The translations under genes were made by a program, and so were the position numbers. The notes below the pieces were generated by a model. That model did no database searches and was not told where the DNA came from. It saw only the letters and a program-made list of their open reading frames with translations. From contig NC_083510.1 of NCBI RefSeq assembly GCF_032362555.1, positions 4,801,501-4,865,500 of the forward strand: DNA of 64,000 nucleotides. The letters run 5' to 3'. Origin of the DNA: Amyelois transitella. Its lineage: Eukaryota; Arthropoda; Insecta; Lepidoptera; Pyralidae. Shown here piece by piece: positions 1-19,000 of the stretch (the first letter of the stretch is position 1; each line of letters opens with the position of its first letter).

Positions 1-210
1 GTTAAATTCTCTTTCCCAAAAATGAAGAACAAGTTTTCTTCTTTCGTAAAACATACAAAAATAACTTATAAGGTACAGGCCGACTTTATCATCGTTCATG
101 ATGTCATTTAAAGATACCTTTCTAATGATATCACGTGCGATTTTAGGCTAGGGTAGTAGGTATTATGTACTAGTGATGATGTAGTGATGCAGGTAACGAT
201 AATGTTATAT

Positions 211-400
211 ACCTACATATAATCACGTATAACCCTTGCGGGGTAGACAGAGCCAACAGTCTCGAAGAGACCAATTGTCCACGTTCAGCTGTTTGGCTTA
301 ATGATATAATTGAGATTTAAATAGCGACCAGGTTGCTAGCCCGTCGCCTAAAAGAAGAATCCCAATCCCAAGTTAATAAGTTTATCCCTTAGTCGGCTAT
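211..400 (-). repeat. SINE-like dispersed repeat, reverse copy
   Basis: This copy belongs to the most frequent repeat family of the window. In forward orientation the family starts GTGCCGTGTGGTTCCCGGC, passes through CCATGGATGTCGTAAAAGGC and GGGCTAGCAACCTGTC, then GACTGTTGGCTCTGTCTACC, and ends with an ATGTATG-rich tail. Here the order is reversed: the tail complement comes first (ACATATAATCACG), then GGGGTAGACAGAGCCAAC, then GTTGCTAGCCCGTCGCC. The forward head is missing. Confidence 0.8.
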
Positions 401-442
401 AATAATAATGTTCTTGTCAATTAATTTAAGTAGGTATTTATA

Positions 443-646
443 TTATTTACTTTACGCACTAAATCTACACATACTTTACAGAATTATTTATTAAGTAGAA
501 TTAAATTTCAGTAGGTACCAGGAATCACGAATAAAATATTTTATTTACTTTACGCACTAAATCTACACATACTTCACAGAATTATTAATTAAGTAGAATT
601 AAATTTCAGTACCAGGAATTACGAATAATTACGAATAAAATATTTT
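443..646. repeat. 98-bp imperfect tandem duplication
   Basis: Two adjacent units begin TTATTTACTTTACGCACT at 443 and 541. Both carry ATCTACACATACTT, GAATTATT and AAATTTCAGTA in the same order. The second unit differs by a few substitutions and a small internal duplication of ACGAATAATT. Low divergence suggests a fairly recent slippage or unequal-exchange event. Confidence 0.85.
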
Positions 647-1676
647 ATTTTCATCAGAACATAGGTATTCATTGAAATATATTTAGGTACGCAATAAATA
701 AATAAACATCACTTACCGAAGGTAGATTTATCTTCTCAGGAGTATTACTCATTAATCTTATTCTTTCACTATTAATATTCAAGTAAGATGAATGAAATTG
801 TTGAATAAAAAAATATATTTTTGAAAAAAAATACACATCAATATTTACGCTAGCGCGCGTTAGCACAGACACCACCGAATGCTGCAATTCGCTTGATTTG
901 ATTGATAAACAAAACTTCCGCTTCTCGCAGCGCGCGCATTCTTGTATTGCCAGATAGAAATTCCTCCCAAATTGGTATTTTTATAAATTCAAGGACAATT
1001 GATTTGACATATCTTCAATAGCAAACTAAAGTTTTCAAACGCAAATTGTAGCTGCCATTAGGGTCATACACCAAAAAATATTTGTAGCGGGAGCGATAAT
1101 TCCGGCTCGACCAAACCACCAAAGGGAAAATCTTCCACCAGGCTAAATGTTATCCCTGGGGAACCGCGGCTCCGACGATGTTAAGTCGGAGGTTGTATTT
1201 ATGCTCCAATCCGTGAAGGCTTTTGTTTGCGCGATTTGGACTCTTCGCTGCAATTGCCTGAAAGCGTCATTTTCTTCGCTATGATTGACAATTGGTGTGT
1301 GACATTATTGATGTAATCACGTGTTAAATTTGATTTTTTTAAATAATCTAATTTAAAATAACTGGAAAAAAAATAGACGGATTTGATGGACTGAAGACGC
1401 TGAAGACTGGACCAAGTGAAGTGAAAAGTAGAAGTTAGACACCGCGTTCGGAGACATTGCTGCAACTAGGAACATAGATGAGAAAAAATTATATAACTTT
1501 GGTAGAAAATAGACATCCATTGAGAAAATATGGCAATTCATTTTCGAAAACATCAATGTTAATTTTATGAAGCTGTCAGATTTGACGACTGAGACTGTCG
1601 ATCTGTCGATCGCCAGGGTTCCGAATTTATAATTCTATCATTTTATTAAAATATTCTGGTTTCGTGAATATTTGGA

Positions 1677-8287
<6,611 letters not shown>

Positions 8288-10016
8288 TTTTAGATATCTC
8301 GTATACTATAAATATAGTTATATGAATAATGTTTTGAACGCCCACAGAACAGCAGGGTGGTCTCGCCAGCTGAACGCTGCTCCAGTAAGGAATCTTGTAT
8401 GAATCTGACTTGAAAGTTTGAGTATTTGAAATTTTGCTCTTTGTGGTCATAAGAATACTTATTTTTCTGTAAGCGACCGATTTCATTCAGTTTTTGAAAT
8501 ATAATGTCATGTTATTTATTTTTGCTACCACTAAAACTTATTTTATTTATATTTATTTTTTGCAAAATTCATATTTTTTATTAATTTCATTCCGTTATCT
8601 TGATAGAAACATTACGAGGTTACCTCAAGAATGTATGTACATTTCGTGTATTTATTTTCTTTTGTAAATAGCTTTAAAATACACATCTATACAAGACGTA
8701 ATCGTTTTATTTTTGACTTAGGGAACTTAAACAATGAATGCTTGTTAGAAGATTTTAATTTTAAAATATGCGATAAATACAATTGTTATGCAAAATATTT
8801 CATGATTGTAACGCTCTAAACTAATAAAAACGTATAAAACAAATGACTAGATATAAAATACAACACGAAATATTATATAACTCTATAGCATTAATATAAT
8901 AGATAGGCTGATTACAGTTTGATTTCACAATAGGACGGTACGATATATTTGATACTAAAACTATGTTTTTGGTAAAAATATAAAGGAGCAGTGTAAACAT
9001 TGTTACCAAAACTCATAACTTTAAAAAAAATGTAAATTAGATAACATCACAATTTAATATTAACAATAAAAATCAAAGAGAGCATTTAAAATGGCACGGA
9101 GTAAGTAAAAAAGAGAAGTAAATCACAACATTTCTAAAGAGTTAAATAACAGATAACACATTAGTTTGAGATACTCGTACATGGACCTATCTGCTTAGCC
9201 AATGATACACGGTATATCAAAGATAATATACAAGATATATCGGTACATATGCACCTGTTCATACCGGCTTTCCTGGTAGGTAGTAAATGAACTGAATAAT
9301 GTAGGTAAAACAGGAATACGAATTTTCTATACATATTCTTTTAAATGAAAATCATAATCATAAGTGTTTCCTATGAAATTCATATCCAGATGAACATGGC
9401 CTTCGGACCTGTTAGATCTGTCTATTGCGTACCATATGAGAATATATCGGAAAGACATCATACTTATATATATTGTATAAACATATATTATTCTGAAAAC
9501 GAAGTATTTGTCTTTGATATTGATTATTCTTCGGCTATGCAGAATTTCCAATGAAAACTACTGAAAGTAAAAACTTAAGAAATATTAATAACAGATATTT
9601 TTGTTGCTTTAATGTTATAAACAATTACGATATGACCGCCTCGTTTATTGAAAATCTACTAAATATAGTTATATATAAAAGTAGGCAAATCATTCTCTAA
9701 ATATTAATTGAAAAGCTACCCTAACTATTAAGTTATATTATAAAAATATTTCAAAATTAGTCGTTGATCTAACTACAGTCGCATATATCTGATAAATCTC
9801 AGATGATCAATGTAACAACATGGAACTCTTCAGTGCAATAGACCGTAAACTTATATAACTAGTATAGCACAAATAGCAAACAATGACTACTGGAACTGAT
9901 CTTTCGGCGAGTTTTAACAATGTTATGATTGAGCTGAACAAAAGTATTTGTATTATGAAACTAGTCACTAAAGTTTAAACATTAGATTATTTTAATATCG
10001 GCTTGGAATGGAACAC
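8288..10016. other. Convergent intergenic region and 3' UTRs
   Basis: This AT-rich stretch separates the Dld stop codon from the stop codon of the RCC1-repeat gene on the other strand. It should hold both 3' UTRs. Candidate polyadenylation signals are AATAAA at 8823-8828 (+) and TTTATT at 9644-9649 (AATAAA on -). Small open frames on both strands are low-complexity and unconvincing. Confidence 0.5.
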
Positions 10017-13000
10017 TCAACCCCAGCTATCTAAGACCATATTGCACATATTCAAGTAAAATTTCGGTGTTAATATCTCGCCGTATTGGGAGCAATCATT
10101 CGAATACATAATAGCTGCCGCCATCGTCGACGCGTTCGACTCCATATATTTTCGAAGAACCGTTTCTAACTCAATGTAGGACAATTTGTTTTCTACAAAA
10201 AAATCTTTTGAGTAACGAAAACAGGTCTCCCACAAACTTGTATCTACAGGGAACATACTTATACATTTATCTATGATATCTGCTGCTTTTAAAGCTAAAT
10301 CACCATCTCTTACAACTGATTTCGGGACCCTCTCGGGAATGTAACTAAGCTCATTACAGCAACAAGGCAAATCTCGATATGTTGCAGGATTAATTTCAGG
10401 ATATAGTTCGCCATTCAGAATGGTCAATGATACGTCTTTGATACGTTTAGACATAATGTTCTTTATAACTATTTTCAATTCATCTCTCTTCCGCGCGTCG
10501 GAGTTTTCGTTGTGAGTGAGATAGACCCCATGTTCTTTTGGCAAAACTTTGAGATTGTTCAACAAAAGTTTTAGGCATTTCGAGTATTTTTCTGTATGAT
10601 ATGCGAACTTTGCCGCCATGTTGAAATTGCTTGACAGATTCTCTTTGTTGATCCACGGTTTAAGAAGTAAGATTATATCGTCTGCCCAAGATTTGTTGCT
10701 GAAATCCTCTATAGATGACAATGGGTTCAATGTAGGCTCTATATTGTTCCTCTGAGCATCTTCTAACGTCCAGTATGGGAACAGATTGGCCAATTTACCA
10801 ATGTGTTGAAATAAGAACTTACTGTTGCGAGAGCCGGGTATTTTGATAACACGTTTAGTTGTTTTCATCATAATGACGCGACTATGGCCTTTTTCTTTCT
10901 CGTTAACCTAAAATTAAATAATGAATTTAGTCATTCACTAAATCTTTAAAAGGCGAAACTGCAAAGAATCCAACAGCATCAAAACCAGCAAGCCGCAGAA
11001 GGAAATAAAGTAAAATATTATTTAGAATTACAAAATGATCTTCAGTCACTTTATTCTATAGAATTTGTTTTTCCTGTATAGAAATTATATAAAGTGATTG
11101 AAATCACAAGATAGAACCGTTCGAGACTTGTGTATAACACAAGTCTCTAACTAGAAATAAATTACCTGTAGTAAAAAAAGCTGAGAAGAAATTTCAGATT
11201 TACTAAGACATATACCTGAAAATTCGCATTGCCAGTAGCGAAAATATTTCCATCGTCGTCTATATAGACCGTGAAATCTCCACCACAAGCCACCATCGCT
11301 TTCGTCATCACATTCTTATTTTCCGCCGGAGTCTTGGACGCACTATTCTTCTCGGTTGTATTCATGCGCACTTCTGTTGGTATCTGTACCTGTTTTCTAT
11401 CACCACTTCCTAAAATTTATAATGCAATGTCAGGTTTTTCTTTCACATTACTGGGATTGTTGTTATATTTTGTGCAGGTTATTGTACATTTATAAAGCTT
11501 TGTTTGTAAATAAGGTTACAAGTATTATTGAAATTGGACACTAATATTGCTAAGTATTGTTATATATACAGACTGCACTTGATGAAACATTCACTTACCT
11601 AATTGACCATCGAAGTTAAGCCCCCAGGTGTAAAGGGTACCAAAATTGTTGATTATGCATGAGTGATGCCAACCGGCTGCTATCTGTAAGATTCAAACGA
11701 AATGAATTGTAAAATGACAGTTTTATAGATTCCTGAATGTCTATAAGTATTTTCATTTGGAACATGAACTGTGGAAAATCTCTTGAGGTCTCGCGTAAGC
11801 TAATACATAATGATACGACAAAATGGTGGCCTTTTTTTAATATATTCCATCATTTTACTAAAATGGTACAAGGTAAAAAATGGTAAAAAGGTACAAGGAA
11901 ATAGTCTGGTCGCATAGACTTATATATTAAGCATTTATCTTCCATCTCATTTGATGGTAAGACGAAGATGTTACAAGAGATACCCATTTATTCTACTTTT
12001 GAATGATCGCAGGCGGATTTACCTTCTTTGACTGGCCTCCAAGGTAGCCCTGCGGGGTTTACTACTGAGCTTGACAAGGTATATCTTTTGTAATTTTAGC
12101 GATTCACTTTAACCATTAAGGGAGTTAAGTACGTCTTTTAACATTTTAGCGATTAACTTCAGCGACAAAAATGGAGAATCAGGCACGACATAACTAACTC
12201 ATCCCGAGTTAGGTACGTCTCTTCAGTTTAGGGTTTAAGTTGAGACACTGGCGTCACCTTAACGACGTGTCCCGGCAAGTGGTGCGTGTCGAGCGCGGCC
12301 ACGGACAGGTGCGGCTCGGCCGCGTGCCCGGCGCCGCCCGCCGCGCCGTCCGCCGCGCCGTCCGCCAGCGCCGCGCGCCGGGCGTGCGCCGCGCGCGCCT
12401 GCTGCGGGGACGCGCCCCACACCATCACCGACCCGTTCTGGGTCAGCGCCAACTGGTAACAATACATACAATTTCATCTGCATTCAGGAATAGGCTATAT
12501 TTTCATATTTAAGTTAGATACGATTTTTTTTTTACTTTTTAAATCAACATAGATTTTAACAATAAAAATAAAATATTTATGCTTGTCATTTTTTAATTTA
12601 AAAATTTGTTTTAATTTATTAGACTATTTTTTTTTATTATTGAATATGGTTATAATTATTATTTAAAGTACATTATTTACAACATTGTAGAATTTATTAC
12701 AAAGTTATCTTGAATATTTAAATTTTATTATCTATGTCCTTAATTTCTCAGTTACGTCATTTCGTTAAATATTTTTACATTAACAGAAACACAGAAAACT
12801 GTCTGTAAGTTCAAACCACTGAAAACGTCAGCCTTCCACCTCAAACTTTTTGCCGAATATGCTCGCTTGAAATGCAAATATTTCCAAACCAATTACATTC
12901 TACATTCCAAACAAAACAGTTCAGCCCTGCAACTTCTTGCATCATATACTTACATTATGGAAATATCCTGCAGCGATTGCCTTCACGGGCTGCTGAAGAG

Positions 13001-16000
13001 GCACCTTGACCGGCACCGAAGACTTCTGTCGACCGCCTGAACCCAATTGTCCAAACACACTTGCACCAAACGCGAATACTTCTCCGCTACGGGTTAAAAC
13101 TATGCTGTGGCAGGCGCCGCAACTCACACTTAGGACCTAAAACACACAAATTTAAAATGTACGTTCTTCCTTCTAGAGGTTAATATAAAAAGTCATTAAA
13201 TCATTATTTATTAAATTATCCAACAAAAATGTAAGAAGGATGTGTGATGACAGTTACAGTAAGTTTTGATTATCAAAACAACAGTTCAAGACTTCTAGGA
13301 AATCGCAGAAATGAAATAATGAAGGAATTGTTGGCATGATAAAAAGATCAATTTATATAGGAAAGGGTAATTTGTAGAAATGTAAAGAGCTATAACTAAA
13401 AATAAATATATTACCTTTCTACCCTGAAATTTGGCTACTAATTTCGGTGTCCATATATCGTCGATGCTACCGTGGCCTAGTTGTCCATGAACGCCCCACC
13501 TAAAAAGTAATTCGACATATTTTATGGATCTAAAAGGAAACTGTATAAAAGATTTGGTATTTTTGATCATATTTTTGAAGGCAGATATTATGATACTAAA
13601 ATTACACAAAAAATTTTTTTATGAGTCATTATACCTCATGATTTTGAAAATAATAAAGTGTAAACTATAGTGGCGGAGAGTGAATCTGGGCTAATAGTTT
13701 TAAAAATGGGTAAATAAAACTATGATAAATACGAGTGTATCATTTATATGATCATAAGGAAACGTCGTACAAAGCGTGTGTAGAGCCTCACCCCCACGTA
13801 TAGAGCCGGCCCCCTCGGTCGACGGCCGCGGAGTGGTAGTGTCCGGCGGCGAGCCCGGCCAGCGGCGCGGGCCAGCGCGCGCGCACGCGCCGCAGCGCGC
13901 CGCCCGCGCCCGCCGCGCCGCCCGCGCCCGCCCAGCGCGCGCCCGCGCCCAGCTGCCCGAACGAGTTGTCTCCGCTCGCGTACAGCTGCGGGGGGCACCG
14001 CGAGCTTTAGATAACATCTCTACGCCGCATGTCGTAATAATAAATTACGCGATCCTTTCAGCCAATTACAACAAAAGTCTAAATCGCGCATGCAAACATT
14101 TCACAGATAGGAGCATATATGCCTCCGACAGGACATCCCAGCCCATCGCCTAAGAAGAATCTCAAGTTTATAAGCCTATCACTTAGTCGTCTTTTACGAC
14201 ACGACTTTAACACATAGACTGCCATGTCAGTCACCGGTGACTGACAGGTATATAATCTTTGTATTAGCAAATCTACTATGGCAGGCTACGTGTTAACTTT
14301 ACTTTTAACAAAAAAGGGAAAAAATACATAAATTGTAAACTGAAAATAAGTATTCGATATCTTTCAATTCAATATCTTTTATTCTAAAAATTCTAAAGTT
14401 CTGAAGGCAATCACTTAGTTAAAAAAAAATAAACAGAAACTCAACTTACCCCATTTTCAGTCAACACAAGCGTATGGTGCCTTCCACAAGCCACGTCAAT
14501 CACCCTCCCGATCAACTCCGTATTTATCGGACTATTCGTCATCAATATTTTTCCAAATCCTTGATCAGCCACTGCCCAGTGGCCCAGACCGCAGCTGAGA
14601 ACTCTTTTTGGTGTATACTGATTCTTCCAGGTTTCAGACTTCTGTTTCACTTCCCTGTGGATATCGGGACAGGGGAGTCTGGACTCGAGAGCACTCGCGA
14701 CGTGCATAAATGTGGATATTAAATAAAGCATTCTTGCTGTCTGTAATGAGAATACATACCTTTTAAATTTTATTAAACTCTTTTCGTAAGTTATCGCGTC
14801 AAATACACACAAATAATGTATTTTTGCCCCAAGTTGGTTGGTAGACAATTAAGATTTCGAAATATTCGTTTAATCCTTATACAAGAATAGTCTCATTTAG
14901 TAACCGACTCTTGCTCGTAATTTATTTAAAATAACTTACATAAATTGAGGAAATGCCTTGTTTCATATCACGCATTATGGGTCGCAGTTGATCTTGCAAT
15001 GGGTTGAGAAATAAACAGATGTTCTGAAATATAAATATTGAATTAGTTATAGTAAGAAAAATGTCATTCACAAAAATAATAAGTAAACCAAACTATTAAA
15101 TACCCAAAGCGAGTTGTTTTCAGGCAGGCATTCGACCGTAAAAACATTGCCAAACCTTTATCACGGCATATACATATAAAGTACTACGTAGGTATCTGTT
15201 TAAACAGACTGTGTTTTTAATTAAACAGCTAGTGAGATGACATACTGTGCCGACCACCAACCGAAAAGGTATCGAAAAAAAGAACTCAGAACACATCATG
15301 AAAGAAAGAGAGAGAAATAAAATAACTTATTATTACCATCAAAACAGCCGTGTCCAATTCACCGCACTTCGCAACAATAAAATCGAATAGCCATTGCGCG
15401 TTCTCCTCCAGCAACAATGGTATAAGACTGTAATGATCTAACAAGCAGTGTAAAGCGCCTCTGCATATATCTTTACGGGCTTTCAGTGCTGCCAACATAA
15501 GGCTAGGGTTCCCTCGGTGAACGCTGAAAACGGGGACCAAGTCCCAGAGACCGATGGCTGCGGCAAACGACGTTAACTCTTGAAGTTCTACTGCGTTAAA
15601 CGAAGTGAATCTTGTACCCCTAAAATTATATTAAAAGTGAAGTTAATGTACATGGGGGACAATTAGAGACATGTTACACCTTCAAATATCTACTGTAATA
15701 AATTTTTCTATGGAGCCCATTGTCTTTCTTGTAGGTACCATGCATTTTCTAATAAAATAAATACATCGATCTGTTCTTTCGCATCAGACAAGGGCTATGT
15801 TTAAATTAAAAAAAAACCTGTAGGAAATGATATTGTGGTCAAATCGAGTGTAAGTAAACGAAATTTAGAAATAAATTGTACATAGGAATCAGTACAACAC
15901 TCACATAATATCAAACTTCTCTTCGTGATTGGTCGCCATTTTCAAAATTATTGCCAACATTTTAATAGTGATTGCGGCATTGCCAACAGTGGTAACGTTG

Positions 16001-19000
16001 CTCGCTGGTTTATACATGGCCAGTTCGTGAAGCCTACCAAATACACCTAAGCGCGCAATCCAGCCGTCTGGTTGACTCTGTAAAACATAATTTGAATTAA
16101 GGAATACAATGCTTCCTATACATATGCTATTATGAGTACATAATATTCATGATTCAGCCATGACTTCAGCAGATCTCTTCCTGCGTTTATGGTTTAGGGG
16201 ATGATTATATAATAAAACTTTGTGCAGGAAAATTTCATGTAGGTTGGTTTCACATGATAGGTAAATTCTCAAATTGTTGTGGAAATCTTTTTTGGTTGAA
16301 AGATACAACATTTTGAGACGTTTACCGATCTCAGCTTTATAAATAGCAACTTAGAATACGATTCAGAATATGCTTTGTGAATTATGTGTGTGAATGTGAA
16401 AATTGGTCTTGAAAGCGGTCCAACCTGGACCATGGCAAGGCGTCGGCTGAATGTCACTAACACTTCGTTTTCAAGCATAGCGCTACGTTTCATCTTTCGC
16501 CGTTAAGTTTCGGCGGACCGCTTTCCTATTTTTCTCTTTCTACTTTGTCAGGTCTACGACGCAAGCGCCAAATGAATGTTGTCGAAACTGGCTGACTGAA
16601 ATTGGCTCACCGAACTGTTCCTAGAAAATTTGTCTCTCTTACTTTCCCTGTAACATATTTTTTTATGGTGCTTATATCGTAGACCGGACAAAGGTGCGGT
16701 CCATACGCAATGCTGAACAGACCTGTGCCAAGGTGTGCAGGTAGTGCGCCGGCGCGATGTTCCCGCGGGAGAGCAGCATGTCGGCGGCGGCGCCCAGCAG
16801 CGGCGGCAGCGGCGTGCCCAGCGCCGCCGCCGACAGCTCCGCGCCCGCGCCGCCGCGCATTATCATACCCACCAGCCACTCGCACGGAGAACTCCTGAAA
16901 ATTTTATAGGTGAATCGCGAAACGTCAAATGTCCACTAGTAATAAAATACCTTTTTTACCCGAATGCGAAGGAAGTTTTATGTTTATTGCTCGTTGTATG
17001 TATATACATAAAGTACTTCCGCTTTTAAAGTTCGTCTCGGCGGCTCAGAATAATGCAACCTACCACGGAATCAAAACGAATGAAAACTCAACAAAATAAC
17101 AACCTTATTACAAGTACATTAAACTTAAAATCGAAAAACCAAATGTTTTCTGCTATCTGGCTCATGGTAGCTCAATCAATATTGATCAGTCAAGTTAACT
17201 ATAAATACAAATAATTTCGCGCCATACAAAAGTTTGACTTCTGCATAGGTGCATGGTGTAACTTATATAAAAGTAGTAATACTGTAGGTAAGTAATTTCT
17301 TTATACCCATATCTAAAACTAATTATAAAAATATAAAATTAGAATGATTACCTTATATATTTTTATTTATTATTTAGCTAATAACCTAGAATTCTTAATA
17401 TAAATTAAATAGTAAACTCACACAGTGTTCAAAATAAAGGCCCCGCTGCTGGTCACAATGAGACAGGGCTCGAGGTTGAACCTCGGCAGTTGCAGGTCAC
17501 ACATGAAGGTTGGCTCCCTCCATTCCGCGCTACTAACTGGCGGTTCCTTCGCAGACATCACATGGCCACGGCGCACGTCTCCAATCAACTGTGCCGACCA
17601 CAGTTCCGTGAACTCAGTTTTTGCACCTAATAGAGCGTCCCCCTAATACAAAATCAAAAAATCAGTTGATTATAGTGTAAAGAGTAAATAAAGTTAAACT
17701 AGTATTTGAGGTATTTTAACCTTATTAAAGTCCTACCGCTTTTGAGTATCTATAGAGGTACCATGAATATGTTAGCTCTGAGCTTCCTAATTTTTTATTC
17801 AGAATGAGATAAAATTCTATAACGCACCTTGGGTTGAGCTTTTATACGGAAAGGATAAAAAACTTGGGATTTTATTTGGCGATAGGCTAACAACCTGTGA
17901 CTATGTCAATCTCAATTTTATCATAAAACTACATGACTGAATGTTTACTTTTAGTCTCTAACCTTGAGGTCTCCCCGTAAGGCATTAAGACGTGATTATA
18001 AGATATGTATGTTTAATAGCTTATTTCAATGCAATTTTTCTTACCTGTACAGCAGAAAACGCTGCGCTATGGACTTCCAATACGTTTTTTCTCAACAAGT
18101 AGATGAGTCTTTCTGAGCAAAGGCCCTGTATGTACTGGCAATCTTTGTTTATGCGCGGCCGCAGGGTTCTTGATGGTGAATCTTCATCAGGACTTTCCAG
18201 CTAATAACAATTTATTAATATAAATAAAAATATACTGAGTGATTCACAAAAATTGAGCTAACTCAAAGAAAGTGCGAAACTTGAGGTAGGTATGGGTAAC
18301 TGTCTCGACAATTCTTTAATAAATAACAAATATGTACTTATATGTAAATAGATTGCCGTGTGGTTCCCGGCACCAATACAAAAAAAAATAGGACCACTCC
18401 ATCTCTTTCCCATGGATATCGTAAAAGGCGACTAAGGGATAGGCTTATAAACTTGGGATTCATCTTTAAGTCGGTGGGCTAGCAACCTGTCGCTATTTGA
18501 ATCCTAATTCAATCATTAAGTCCAATAGCTGAACGTGGCCTATCAGTGTCAGAAATTCAAACACCAGACACTCAAAATTTTTTTTTATTATTATCTGGCT
18601 GGGATTCCAACTTAGGATATTGCGTCTCAACCAACTACTCAGTCTACCTCTCAATACTGCTCTAAAACACAGTCAACATTTCGCCACAACAGATACATTA
18701 ATCATAGGACTTTTATAATTTGAAACAACAACTTACTATTAAAACGCCTTCATTCAGTTCAAATGCAGTCAAGAAATGACGGCCATTTACATACTCAGCT
18801 GTCAAAGTCCAATGATTTGAGCCCTTCCGAAACAATGGTAAGTATTCTGTTGGTTTCAAAGAATGCTCGACTGATTGTGCTTTGTCATCTAAAATTTAAA
18901 GGAGCAGAAATTATACAATGTTTGACGAATTTATAACGCCGTAAAAAGTGCCGTGTGGTTCCCTGCACCAATATAAAAAAGAATAGGACCGCTCCATCTC

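Larger units (their letters stand above)
1..1676. other. Upstream non-coding region of the Dld gene
   Basis: This AT-rich stretch precedes the first Dld exon. It holds a reverse SINE-like repeat (211-400) and a 98-bp tandem duplication (443-646). A CG-richer patch around 840-940 (with a GCTAGCGCGCGTTAGC palindrome-like core) and 1075-1240 may mark a promoter, but no TATA box or initiator can be assigned with confidence. Short open frames on the - strand here have no recognisable domains or convincing splice partners, so I treat them as chance. Confidence 0.5.

Noticed and set aside
1199-1465. 88-codon open frame on the - strand upstream of Dld
   Set aside because: No recognisable domain, no splice partner and ordinary AT-rich composition.
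12240-12512. 90-codon Arg-rich open frame on the + strand
   Set aside because: It is the antisense shadow of a GC-rich exon of the RCC1-repeat gene; the - strand frame carries the RCC1 motif and in-phase splice sites.
13776-14153. 125-codon open frame on the + strand
   Set aside because: It is the antisense shadow of exon 13985-13792, open only because of high GC content. It has no domain or conserved start.
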